DNA from: Propionibacterium sp. oral taxon 192 str. F0372
Lineage (GTDB): Bacteria; Actinomycetota; Actinomycetes; Propionibacteriales; Propionibacteriaceae
Direction of reading: 5' to 3'
Assembly (NCBI RefSeq): GCF_000413315.1
Contig: NZ_KE340297.1
Coordinates: 1,046,340 to 1,110,339 of the forward strand
DNA: 64,000 nucleotides
Shown here: in pieces, positions 17,048 through 25,116 of the stretch
How the letters are laid out: every line of letters begins with the position of its first letter
Numbering within the stretch: the stretch's first letter is position 1
Notes under the pieces: model-generated
What the model saw: only the letters and a program-made list of their open reading frames with translations
The model's database searches: none
What the model was told of the DNA's origin: nothing
Program-made: the position numbers and the translations under genes

Positions 17048-17915
17048 GTCGCAGTACTGTCCGGTGCCCGATCCCACGCGGCATCGGATGGCGGTGGTGG
17101 GCGTCGGAGCGATCGGTTCTGGTGTGGCGCAGTGTTTTGCGGCTGTCGGTTATGACGTGGTGCAGCTGACCCGCGATGGTGCTGACCGGATGGGTGCGGT
17201 GCTCCAACGACAGGTTGCGCGTGGAACGATGACGCCTGACCAGGCAGATGAGTTGATGGAACGGATGTCCTCGTGCACGATCGATGAAGTTCCCGAGGTG
17301 GAGCTGGTCGTGGAGGCCGTCAGCGAGGATTTTGAAACCAAGGTGGCTGTGCTGCAGTCGGTGGCATCACGAGTGAGCGAGCAGACTGTTCTAGCGTCGT
17401 CGACCAGCACGATTCCGATCAGCTCATTGGCTGAATCGTTGCCAGTACCGTCGCGGGTTGTCGGGATGCATTTCATGACTCCAGTACCGCGGATGAGGCT
17501 GGTAGAGGTGATCCGCGGGGCGCACACCAGTGACGAAGTGGTTGCGCGAGTGGAGCAGTGGTGCCGCGAGATCGACAAGGTGGCTGCATGGGTGAATGAC
17601 CAGCCAGGGTTCGTGGCAAGTCGGCTCGCGCAGGCCGTGGTGCATGAAGCCGTACACATTCTCAGTGAGGGTGAGGCCTCTGCGGAGGTGATAGACATCG
17701 TCGCGACGCTGGGATTGAACATGCCTGTGGGACCGCTGAGGTTATTGGACGAGGTGGGCGTGGATGTCGCGCTGAGGGGGCTGGACTCGCTGTACGCGTT
17801 GCTCGGTCATCCGCGGTACGACGCTGACCCACTGCTGCGGGAGCTACTGGAGCAAGGCCGACTTGGCCGCAAGAGCGGTCGCGGAATCTACCAGTATGCA
17901 GAGGTGGCCCGATGA
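17040..17915 (+). CDS. 3-hydroxyacyl-CoA dehydrogenase-like protein
   Basis: A 291-residue protein of the HBDH/HADH family, which interconverts 3-hydroxyacyl-CoA and 3-oxoacyl-CoA with NAD(P). It has the Rossmann motif VVGVGAIGSGVA near residue 20, VVEAVSED, the active-site MHFMTPVPRMRLVEVI near residue 141 (His and Glu present), and the C-terminal domain ending GRKSGRGIYQY. The catalytic-site asparagine of the usual PGFxxNRL is Ser in PGFVASRL, so activity may be altered. Overlaps with both neighbours place it firmly in the operon. It could be a second ketoreduction step or a selective dehydrogenase. Confidence 0.9.
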   Translation: MSESQYCPVPDPTRHRMAVVGVGAIGSGVAQCFAAVGYDVVQLTRDGADRMGAVLQRQVARGTMTPDQADELMERMSSCTIDEVPEVELVVEAVSEDFETKVAVLQSVASRVSEQTVLASSTSTIPISSLAESLPVPSRVVGMHFMTPVPRMRLVEVIRGAHTSDEVVARVEQWCREIDKVAAWVNDQPGFVASRLAQAVVHEAVHILSEGEASAEVIDIVATLGLNMPVGPLRLLDEVGVDVALRGLDSLYALLGHPRYDADPLLRELLEQGRLGRKSGRGIYQYAEVAR

Positions 17916-18904
17916 AGATCGATGGATTGACTCTCGGTGGTGTGGGACGTTTCCTGCCATGCCATCTGGCTGCCGTGACTGTACCGACGATGCCGGATCC
18001 GGTGATGGTGCCTGCGGCAGGTTCTGAGGATCTTCCGTACGCGATGGCAACTACTGCGGTGCGGGACGCCCTACTACAGGCGGGCCGGGACGTTGAAGAC
18101 CTTAATGGACAGTACCTGCTGGTGTGTAATGAAGGACCTGGGGACTATCTGTTCCAGTTGGCCGGCCGCATGGTTCTCGACGATCTGGGGGTGGGCCGTG
18201 CACACACTTACAGTTTCACCCAGGGCGGCAACAGCGCAGTGTTCGCGTTGTATCTGCTGGCATGTCATCTGGCGAACAACCCGGATGCCCAGCGTGGCGT
18301 GGTGCTGGCGACCCAGCACTGGAAGTACCACAGCGTAGGGCGTCGGCTGGGAGATGCAGCGTTGGGTGATGGTGCTGCTGCGGCTCTCCTGGAGCGTGGT
18401 GGCGCCGGTCCGCGGCTGATGGCCATTTCTGCATCCAGCGAGGGACAGTTCCATGACATTGTCTACAGTGAGGTGGGGGGCTGGGCCGTTCCCATGACCG
18501 AAGATCCGTGCCGCAATGGCCGTTTCGTGTACCGGGTCCACAACGAACGTGCAGCTCGCTTCGTGCGGGCAGTGACTGTCGAGCGGGCCGATGCCGTCAT
18601 TGCGAGAGCCATGGATGATGCCGGGATCGGCTGGGATAGCGTCGATGCCGTCGTCTTAGACACAGCCACCCCGGATATCGCGGAAGGTTTTGCCCGGCGG
18701 TTCCCGATCGGGCGGCATCGGCTCATCACACCTGGTCTGGGTCATGCGTGGCTGTGCTCCGCAGGAATCATGTTCGCGTTGGCGAGGCTGCTGCAGGAAA
18801 TGTCCGTCCCGCACCTTGAGCCGACACTACACGGCGGTAGTCACGTGTTGGTGATTTCGCTGGGTATCGACGCTAACTGGGCTGCGGCCGTGATGGAGGT
18901 CTGA
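17912..18904 (+). CDS. Degenerate KAS III-like protein (KS3), catalytic residues lost
   Basis: A 330-residue thiolase-fold protein aligned to the neighbouring KAS III enzymes along its whole length (for example the LGDGAAAALLE and C-terminal HVLVISLG segments). None of the triad is kept. The Cys site reads TQGGNSAVFAL, the His site VVLDTATPD and the Asn site GLGHAWLCSAG. It is therefore probably a non-catalytic partner. Its gene overlaps the upstream dehydrogenase by four bases and ends 2 nt before KS4. A heterodimer with KS4, as PqsB pairs with PqsC in quinolone synthesis, is a reasonable inference. Confidence 0.85.
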   Translation: MKIDGLTLGGVGRFLPCHLAAVTVPTMPDPVMVPAAGSEDLPYAMATTAVRDALLQAGRDVEDLNGQYLLVCNEGPGDYLFQLAGRMVLDDLGVGRAHTYSFTQGGNSAVFALYLLACHLANNPDAQRGVVLATQHWKYHSVGRRLGDAALGDGAAAALLERGGAGPRLMAISASSEGQFHDIVYSEVGGWAVPMTEDPCRNGRFVYRVHNERAARFVRAVTVERADAVIARAMDDAGIGWDSVDAVVLDTATPDIAEGFARRFPIGRHRLITPGLGHAWLCSAGIMFALARLLQEMSVPHLEPTLHGGSHVLVISLGIDANWAAAVMEV

Positions 18905-18906
18905 CG

Positions 18907-19938
18907 ATGACGATACAGCATGAGTTACGGCCCGGGGTCGTCGCAGCGGATCGGATGATGGCCGGTATCGCCGGGATCGGAGTGTACCTGCCACAGCGTC
19001 GTGTCGATCCTTGGGAGACTCTGGCTCCTGCAGGGGGTCTGGATCCCGAAAAACCCGGGCTGAAACAATATCTGGGTTGCTGGTCGGTGCCGCTTGCAAA
19101 TGAATGGGACAGCCCTAGTTCGATGGCCTTGGCCGCAGCCAGGGATGCACTCCGAGAAGCTGGTATCGCACCCGTAGAGGTGGATGTAGTGATCTCTAAT
19201 AACATTACCTCGGACTATCTTGACTGGCAGATGAGCGGATACATCGCTGATGCGCTGGGTGCCGATGCGACGACCTTCGACATCTACGCTGGATGCAATT
19301 CAACTGGTCTAGCGCATCAGGCCGCTCTTGACATCTTAGCCGCGGACTCCTCGGTGAACACTGTTTTGGTGGCGTTAGCAGAGCATTTGGGTGGGGGAAC
19401 CTTTCCGCAGTTCATCGGTGATGGAGCATGTGCGTGGGTGTTGCAGCGCGGCTGCAGCCAACTGGTCACCCAAGCGTGGCTCAACATCAATGATGCCACT
19501 CCCAGGCTCGGGGTACTGCGTGATGGGGGCGTGGCGCATCCCTTCACGGCTACCACCAGCTTTGACGGCGAGTGGCAGGACAATGTCGAGTTCAGCGTGG
19601 AGGACTATCGCCGCAAGCTCAAGCCCATTTTCGTCGACATGTGTGCCAGTCCCTTCTTGGAATTGTGTGAGTTAAGCGGTCAGGACCCAACCAGCTTTGA
19701 CCAATTGTTTATCGTGCACCAGCAGCGAGGATTCAATGCGAAGATTGTGCAGCGTCTTGGCCTGCCCGCAAGCATTACTCCGCTAGATTGCATCGAAGAC
19801 ATGGGGCACATCAGCGGATTTGACGTCATGATTGACCTTAAGCGGTCCATCGCTGAAGGGCGCATCCGACGTGGCAACAAGCTGGCATTACTCGTCTTTG
19901 GTTTAGGGGAACTGTTTTGTTTTTCTCTTGTCTACTGA
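18907..19938 (+). CDS. KAS III-like protein (KS4), Cys and His kept, Asn replaced
   Basis: A 343-residue KAS III homologue. The nucleophile Cys is in DIYAGCNSTGLA near residue 121 and the His in IVHQQRGF near residue 264. The third position, GN in FabH, reads MGHISGFD. A Cys-His dyad without Asn is known in PqsC-type and other acyltransferase-like members that transfer acyl groups rather than decarboxylate malonyl-ACP. The opening GIAGIGVYLPQRRVDP matches the family N-terminus. It lies 2 nt after KS3, its likely partner, and is followed by a 46-nt gap before KS5. Confidence 0.88.
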   Translation: MTIQHELRPGVVAADRMMAGIAGIGVYLPQRRVDPWETLAPAGGLDPEKPGLKQYLGCWSVPLANEWDSPSSMALAAARDALREAGIAPVEVDVVISNNITSDYLDWQMSGYIADALGADATTFDIYAGCNSTGLAHQAALDILAADSSVNTVLVALAEHLGGGTFPQFIGDGACAWVLQRGCSQLVTQAWLNINDATPRLGVLRDGGVAHPFTATTSFDGEWQDNVEFSVEDYRRKLKPIFVDMCASPFLELCELSGQDPTSFDQLFIVHQQRGFNAKIVQRLGLPASITPLDCIEDMGHISGFDVMIDLKRSIAEGRIRRGNKLALLVFGLGELFCFSLVY

Positions 19939-19984
19939 ACGTGATCAGATCCGCAAAACAAATTATTAAGGTAGGTGTTCTGTG

Positions 19985-20998
19985 ATGAACTCTTCGAAAA
20001 AAATTACTGTCACTGGAACGGGTTCGTTCCTTCCTCGGCATGTGCTCACCAATCATGATCTCACGCGCATGATGGACACCAATGATGAGTGGATCCGTCG
20101 TACATACGGGATCGCGGAGCGTCGCGTTGTCGATGATGCGACGAACGTGTCAGATCTCGGCTGTGAGGCCGCGCGGAGGGCGATGGATGCTGCCGGTGCC
20201 GACCCCAGCGACATCGACGTGCTCATTCATGCTTCGCTCCAGGCCGACTACACTGCTCCTGCCACCGCTTGCGTGTTGCAGAGCAGGCTAGGGATCCCGT
20301 CGTGTGTGGCATTCGACATGAATGTGGGGGGATGCTCCAACACGGCGTTTGCCCTGACGACGGCGATAAATTTCTTGGCCAATGGTGATTGCCGACGTGC
20401 GCTGGTGGTCTGCACGGAGATCTACAGCAAGTTCATCAACTGGAATTACCGGGACAGCTCCTGCTTCCTAGGCGATGGGTCTGGAGCGGTGGTTTTAGAG
20501 GTGTGTGAGCAAGCTCATGAGATCCAAACAGACCTGCACACCTTAGGTGGCGACTACGAACGGGTCGTGTGGGCAGGCCGGGGGACGGTGACGGCTCCTG
20601 AGGAACTCCGGACCCCGGTGATCGACGGTCGTGCGGTGTGGACGTTCGGGACAAGTGCTGTTCCGGAAACTGTCGCTACCGTGGCGTCAAAGGCGCAGTT
20701 GGATCCGAGTGACGTTGATTTTCTGATCTTTCATCAGGCAAATGCCCGGATGATCGAACGCAACATGAACACCCTCGGGATACCGATGAGCAAGACATTC
20801 ATCAACAACAGCCGGTACGGAAACACCGGTGGGGCGTCCAGCCTCATCGCTTTGGACGAGGCGATTCGTGCAAGCAGAATTCACCCCGGCGATCGGGTGC
20901 TGCTGTGCTCCTATGGTGCAGGCCTGGGCTATGGTTCGGTGCTGTTCGACTATGACGCAGCCCATGCCAAGATGGATGTCTTGGAGGGTGCCTTATGA
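19985..20998 (+). CDS. KAS III-type ketosynthase (KS5), intact triad
   Basis: A FabH homologue of about 337 residues with catalytic Cys in NVGGCSNTAFAL near residue 117, His in IFHQANARM near residue 248 and Asn in RYGNTGGAS near residue 280. It keeps DTNDEWIRRTYGIAERR. The ATG at 19985 follows AAGGTAGG at 19968; a GTG immediately before it (19982) is possible. This is the only gene in the operon with a noticeable upstream gap (46 nt), so an internal promoter is possible. Its stop overlaps KS6 (ATGA). It resembles KS2 most closely. Confidence 0.93.
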   Translation: MNSSKKITVTGTGSFLPRHVLTNHDLTRMMDTNDEWIRRTYGIAERRVVDDATNVSDLGCEAARRAMDAAGADPSDIDVLIHASLQADYTAPATACVLQSRLGIPSCVAFDMNVGGCSNTAFALTTAINFLANGDCRRALVVCTEIYSKFINWNYRDSSCFLGDGSGAVVLEVCEQAHEIQTDLHTLGGDYERVVWAGRGTVTAPEELRTPVIDGRAVWTFGTSAVPETVATVASKAQLDPSDVDFLIFHQANARMIERNMNTLGIPMSKTFINNSRYGNTGGASSLIALDEAIRASRIHPGDRVLLCSYGAGLGYGSVLFDYDAAHAKMDVLEGAL

Positions 20999-22110
20999 GC
21001 ATCACGACCAGCCTCGACAGGGTATCGAGCCCTTCCCCGTCTCCGGCGATCAACCAAGAAGGCCTGATCAAAAGCCATACACCGCGTGGGCCGGGATCAG
21101 CGATCATTGAGGGGGTTGAAATTCACGTGCCATCACGGCGGGTGGAGGTCGCAGATCTGGTCGCAGCGGGAACGGTGGATTCGGCGTTGGCTGATTCCTG
21201 GGGAGTCGTTTCGGTGCCGGTGGCCGAAGCGGGTTGTCACGCCAGCGATCTGATGGTTCGTGCAGGCAAGGCGCTTCTGGAGCGTCTCGGTATGCAACCA
21301 GCCGACATATCTGTTGTGGTGACAGCCTCGACGCTGCCGCATGAATTCGCGATGCGGACCTTGGCCCCATACGTGGCCAGACAACTTGGCTTGGAAAATA
21401 TTCAGGCCTTCGACATGTACCAGGGGTGCAATGTATTCACTGCACAACTTGACCACGCCATAGACCACGTCGCGATGTACCCTGACCGCGGGAAGGTCTT
21501 GATCTTGTGTGGCGACCGGTGGGATCACTACTCGACCCAACACACCGCAGCGGGTTTGATCTTCGGTGATTCAGGCGCTGCTGCGGTGATCGGGACCGAA
21601 CGGCGTGTGGGCGCCATCGAACGGGTGTCCTCGCGGTCGTGGGCCGATGGCTCGCTGTACGGCATGGCCGGTTACCCTTCGGGAAGTCGCGCGTGGGACG
21701 AACCGCGTTCCGCGTTGAACACGGTGTACCAAGTACTGGATCCCGGAATGCTGCGCGGTAAATTCCTCAGTGTTAACTTTGACGCTTTCGAGAGGGTGGC
21801 CGATGCCGCACTGGCCGATGCTGGAGTGAGTCGGGAGCAGGTCGCTGCCGTCGCAGTACCCAGCGGGCGAGCAGGAGTCATGCGCAAGCTGATTTCCCAT
21901 CTCGGGCTGGAGCATGCCACGAACAATGTGGGTTTCCTGCGTAGATCCGGTGACCTCTCGGGTGTCAGTCCTTATCGTGATCTGAGGTTACTGGCGCCTG
22001 CTGTGCCATCGGACGGCAAACAGGTGTTGCTCCTGCTTACCCAGGGCGGTGGAATGGTATGGACCGCCAGCGTGTTCCGTAGTACCGGACCCCAACGGGA
22101 GCGATCATGA
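20995..22110 (+). CDS. KAS III-like protein (KS6), only Cys of triad kept
   Basis: A 371-residue thiolase-fold protein with a roughly 35-residue N-terminal extension before IIEGVEIHVPSRRV. The nucleophile-type Cys is kept (MYQGCNVFTAQL near residue 143). The His site is AVAVPSGRAGVM and the Asn site is RRSGDLSGVSP, so both are lost. It is coupled to KS5 upstream and enoyl-CoA hydratase downstream by four-base overlaps. It may be a partner subunit for KS5, an acyl carrier or loading subunit using the Cys, or an acyltransferase; the sequence does not decide. Confidence 0.85.
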   Translation: MSITTSLDRVSSPSPSPAINQEGLIKSHTPRGPGSAIIEGVEIHVPSRRVEVADLVAAGTVDSALADSWGVVSVPVAEAGCHASDLMVRAGKALLERLGMQPADISVVVTASTLPHEFAMRTLAPYVARQLGLENIQAFDMYQGCNVFTAQLDHAIDHVAMYPDRGKVLILCGDRWDHYSTQHTAAGLIFGDSGAAAVIGTERRVGAIERVSSRSWADGSLYGMAGYPSGSRAWDEPRSALNTVYQVLDPGMLRGKFLSVNFDAFERVADAALADAGVSREQVAAVAVPSGRAGVMRKLISHLGLEHATNNVGFLRRSGDLSGVSPYRDLRLLAPAVPSDGKQVLLLLTQGGGMVWTASVFRSTGPQRERS

Positions 22111-22886
22111 ATGGCCGCAGTATCGAGGTCATCGTCGATGATCGGATCGCTGAAATCGTTCTGACACGTCGTCCGGTGAATGCATTGGACACCACAGCAT
22201 TACAGCAGCTGTGTGAAGCATGTCATCAGGTAAGCGAGGATGACCAAGTTGCCGCCGTCGTTGTGCGCAGTGATTCTCCGGAAGTCTTCAGCGCAGGTGC
22301 CGATATTGATGAGATGCGGGACCTGCACGGGCAAGAGATCAATGACTTTGCACATTTGTTGCGTGACAGTTTCGAAGCAGTGGCTTCGTTGCCGCAGCCG
22401 GTTGTGGCAGCTGTGTCTGGTGTGGCGTTGGGAGGCGGGTGCGAGCTGGCACTCGCCTGTGATCATCGCGTGGCCTCCCATCAGTTGCGCATTGGCCAGC
22501 CCGAAATCCGGCTTGGTGTCGTTCCGGCTGCTGGCGGAACCCAACGGTTACCACGCCTGGTCGGTCCGTCGGTGGCTAAGGATCTGCTTTTGACAGGCCG
22601 TTCACTGGATGCCCAGCAGGCCTTGGCCGTGGGGTTGGTGGATGAGGTTGTGGAACCGCAGCAAGTGATCTCGCGTGCCCGGCAGTGGGCCGCGCAGTTC
22701 ACCCATGGCCCCAAATTCGCGCTGCAGGCGATCAAGCAATTGGTGAACCTGATCGATGACGTCACTCTTCGAGAAGGCCTGGCAGCCGAAACGATTGCCT
22801 ATATCGAAGCAATGCTCGGCCCGGATCGTCTGATTGGGATGGATCACTTCCTCCGCAAGGTGGGAGGAGACCCGGTCTTCGGGTGA
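22107..22886 (+). CDS. Enoyl-CoA hydratase/isomerase
   Basis: A 259-residue crotonase-fold enzyme. The oxyanion-hole segments are SAGADIDEM near residue 62 and GVALGGGCELALACDHR near residue 105. Both catalytic glutamates are present (Glu113 in GCELA and Glu133 in QPEIRLG), as expected for a true syn-hydratase acting on 2-enoyl-CoA. It is the last gene of the coupled operon. With the ketoreductase and dehydrogenase it gives a complete route from 3-oxoacyl-CoA to 2-enoyl-CoA, but no enoyl reductase follows. This suggests an unsaturated product. Confidence 0.93.
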   Translation: MNGRSIEVIVDDRIAEIVLTRRPVNALDTTALQQLCEACHQVSEDDQVAAVVVRSDSPEVFSAGADIDEMRDLHGQEINDFAHLLRDSFEAVASLPQPVVAAVSGVALGGGCELALACDHRVASHQLRIGQPEIRLGVVPAAGGTQRLPRLVGPSVAKDLLLTGRSLDAQQALAVGLVDEVVEPQQVISRARQWAAQFTHGPKFALQAIKQLVNLIDDVTLREGLAAETIAYIEAMLGPDRLIGMDHFLRKVGGDPVFG

Positions 22887-22889
22887 GGA

Positions 22890-23384
22890 TCAGCTGTCTA
22901 CTTGACGCTCGCACGGGGGTGAAGAGGAAGGCGTGCCAACCAGGACTGTCACCGCGGTAAGGGTATCGATTGGTTCGGGAGAGATATTCTGGACCAGTTC
23001 GACACCGGTCAGCAACGCGGCCAGAACTGGGGTGCTGAGTGGGAGGTCATCGGTCCTGGCGCGGTCGAGTACTGCCAGCATCTCCGTGCGCACGGGCGCG
23101 ATAGCGTCGTGGAGCATTGGGTCCCGTTCGGCTGCGATGACCAGTTCGAGCCAGGATAACGACAGGTTTCGATCTCGTGTCTGTCCGGGGAGTTCGCGCA
23201 ACCGCCGTGCACCGATTTCCCGAGCCACCGCTTGGACGAGGTGCGCGCGAGTGCGGAAGAAGTTGCTGGTGGTTCCCGCGGGCACGTTCGCGCGATTATC
23301 CACCCGGCGGTGAGTCAATGCGTGGGGGCCACCAGTAGAGAAGACGGCAACGGCTGCGTCTAGGACTTCTTCACGACGAGACAT
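22890..23384 (-). CDS. TetR-family transcriptional regulator
   Basis: A 164-residue repressor, short for the family, with an N-terminal helix-turn-helix (ALTHRRVDNRANVPAGTTSNFFRTRAHL region, residues 22-50; key THRRV and TSNFF). It is convergent with the end of the ketosynthase operon (3-nt gap) and divergent from the hydrolase gene. The start at 23384 is preceded by TACCAT 6 nt upstream, a leaderless pattern, and a palindrome overlaps that promoter. It is the likely local regulator of the hydrolase gene and itself; control of the main operon is not shown by the sequence. Confidence 0.88.
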   Translation of the reverse strand: MSRREEVLDAAVAVFSTGGPHALTHRRVDNRANVPAGTTSNFFRTRAHLVQAVAREIGARRLRELPGQTRDRNLSLSWLELVIAAERDPMLHDAIAPVRTEMLAVLDRARTDDLPLSTPVLAALLTGVELVQNISPEPIDTLTAVTVLVGTPSSSPPCERQVDS

Positions 23385-23398
23385 ACTACAATGGTAGT
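23385..23398. promoter_or_regulatory. TetR operator between tetR and hydrolase
   Basis: ACTACAATGGTAGT (5-4-5 palindrome) abuts the tetR start codon and overlaps its -10 box TACCAT (minus strand, 23391-23396). It sits in the 38-nt divergent spacer, so one site could control both genes. Confidence 0.6.
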
Positions 23399-23422
23399 GA
23401 TTGCGTGGGACAGGAGAGCGCC

Positions 23423-24190
23423 ATGTTCATCGAGTCTCGTGGGTGCGGTCCGGCGGTGGTATTCATCCCCGGACTGGGATGCGACCACACCATGTACGCG
23501 CCGCAAGTGCGTGATCTCAGTAACCGAATGCAGTGCGTGAGCCTGGATGTGCTCGGCTGTGGCGCATCGCCGCCTCTGGGAGATCTTGCCGTCAGCGAGG
23601 TCCTGGACGTACAGGCTGACGCGATCGTGCAGGCAGTGCGGGGTATCGGCGTGGAGCGTGCACATGTGGTGGGGATCTCCTACGGCGGTGTCCTTGTCCA
23701 GACACTGATGCTGCGGCATCGTGATCTGCTGGCCTCCGCTGTCATCTGCGACAGTCTGTGCGACACCCGGCCCCGCACTCGTCGTGAGGCGGTGCTGTTG
23801 TGGCCTGCCCGTTTGCAGCCGGCCATGCTGCGCCTGCTGCCACGTGCGATGCTGACGGCCACTGTGCGGTCGGGCTACCGGCGGTGGCCACAGGCGGGTC
23901 AGGCCCTGGCCGACACGCTGGCCACCGCTCGTATGCGGGATCTCGTGTTGCAGCGGCGTGCGGTCAATGCCGTGCGCTATGAGGAACTGCTCGCAGGATG
24001 TACGACACCAGCACTGTGTTTGGTGGGTGACCATTCCTTGTTCGCCGTCGATATGATGCGACGCACCCACCGGGCGATTCCGGGTTCACAGTTTGCCGTC
24101 ATCCCCGGCTCCTTCGATCCATCCAGCCTGTGTCAGCCCCAGGAATTCACCCGCAGGATCGAGGCCTGGGTACAAGAGCAGGAGGGGTGA
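23423..24190 (+). CDS. Alpha/beta-hydrolase-fold protein, catalytic His apparently missing
   Basis: A 255-residue alpha/beta hydrolase. It has the oxyanion segment FIPGLGCDH near residue 14, the nucleophile elbow GISYGG with Ser86, and an acidic residue in LVGDHS. The C-terminal segment that normally reads G-x-G-H before the last helix is IPGSFDPSSLCQPQEF, so the catalytic His seems replaced by Asp. It may act as a lyase, cyclase or binding protein, or use another His. The ATG at 23423 follows AGGAGAGCG. It is divergent from tetR and downstream of the ketosynthase operon, so a role in product release or tailoring is likely but inferred. Confidence 0.87.
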   Translation: MFIESRGCGPAVVFIPGLGCDHTMYAPQVRDLSNRMQCVSLDVLGCGASPPLGDLAVSEVLDVQADAIVQAVRGIGVERAHVVGISYGGVLVQTLMLRHRDLLASAVICDSLCDTRPRTRREAVLLWPARLQPAMLRLLPRAMLTATVRSGYRRWPQAGQALADTLATARMRDLVLQRRAVNAVRYEELLAGCTTPALCLVGDHSLFAVDMMRRTHRAIPGSQFAVIPGSFDPSSLCQPQEFTRRIEAWVQEQEG

Positions 24191-24268
24191 CGCGTCGGTG
24201 CCATCCCGGCCTCAAATTTCACACCCACTCCGAACCAGAATTCCCGAACCTGACTTGGCGATCAATCG

Positions 24269-24338
24269 AACGAGGTGTCTCGTTGACGATGAAACCGGTC
24301 GTTGGGCTGTTATCCGCCAACGAAATCAGCAACGACCG
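24269..24338. terminator. Possible bidirectional terminator hairpins
   Basis: The 293-nt convergent spacer between the hydrolase and the response regulator holds no supported gene. It has two hairpins: AACGAG-gtgt-CTCGTT (24269-24284), and CGGTCGTTG (24296-24304) with CAACGACCG (24330-24338). There is no U-tract. Confidence 0.35.
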
Positions 24339-24483
24339 ATTGTTCATGCGGTGGTGAGCTGCAAGTGGACTTTGCGTAGTGACCGGGCACAGTCTACGAA
24401 GAACTGCTTTCCCCGCATGGGGTCGCCGGTTTTCCCCCAGAACTTCGATGACCGTGACGGGACCTGGTGCTGGGCAGGATCAG

Positions 24484-25116
24484 TCAATCGAGCTTGCAGA
24501 TCCCGTGCTTGAGGGCCGTGATGACGACTTGAAGGCGGGAGTTGCAATGCAGCTTGGTCATGATGGAACTGACATGGATCTTCACCGTGGCCTCGGAGAT
24601 CGACAGCTCTTGTGCGATTTCGTGGTTGCTGCGGGCTTGGCACAGCAATTTGAGGATTTCGAGTTCGCGGTGGGTGAGCTTTGTGGGGTCTGTCGCCTCG
24701 GGATCGGATGGATTGTGATCTGCGGTGGAGTGGTCGCTGTGCCCGCGTTCGAGGAACTGCCGGATTATGGCTGTCATCTCCGGCGCGGGGGTGGTTTTCA
24801 GCAGGAAGTGGTCGGCACCGACGGATTGGGCGGTAAACGACACTCCGTCTGCTTCCACACTGGACATCAAGATGATGGCACTGTCTGGCGAGTTGCGGCG
24901 GATATGACTAGTGGCAACGAATCCGTCGGTGTGGTTCATGCGTACGTCCATGATGTAGACATCGGCATGGTGCAGACGAGAGAATTCGACGGCCTCGCTG
25001 CCGTCGGTGAAGCTCAATATGTGCTCCACTCCCAGACCCCTGGAAATCAATGAGGTCAAAGCCTGGCGGACGATCGGGTCATCGTCGACCACGACGACGG
25101 TGGAGTGTTCAATCAT
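24484..25116 (-). CDS. NarL/LuxR-family response regulator
   Basis: A 210-residue two-component response regulator. The receiver domain has VVVVDDDP near residue 8, phospho-acceptor Asp in YIMDVRM near residue 55, and Lys in LLKTT near residue 105. The C-terminal LuxR helix-turn-helix is LTHRELEILKLLCQARSNHEIA in sense (key LTHRE and NHEIAQELSISEATVKIH). The ATG at 25116 is preferred because AAGGTGAT lies upstream; it overlaps the stop of the kinase gene. It is presumably phosphorylated by that kinase and regulates nearby transport or biosynthetic genes. Confidence 0.93.
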   Translation of the reverse strand: MIEHSTVVVVDDDPIVRQALTSLISRGLGVEHILSFTDGSEAVEFSRLHHADVYIMDVRMNHTDGFVATSHIRRNSPDSAIILMSSVEADGVSFTAQSVGADHFLLKTTPAPEMTAIIRQFLERGHSDHSTADHNPSDPEATDPTKLTHRELEILKLLCQARSNHEIAQELSISEATVKIHVSSIMTKLHCNSRLQVVITALKHGICKLD

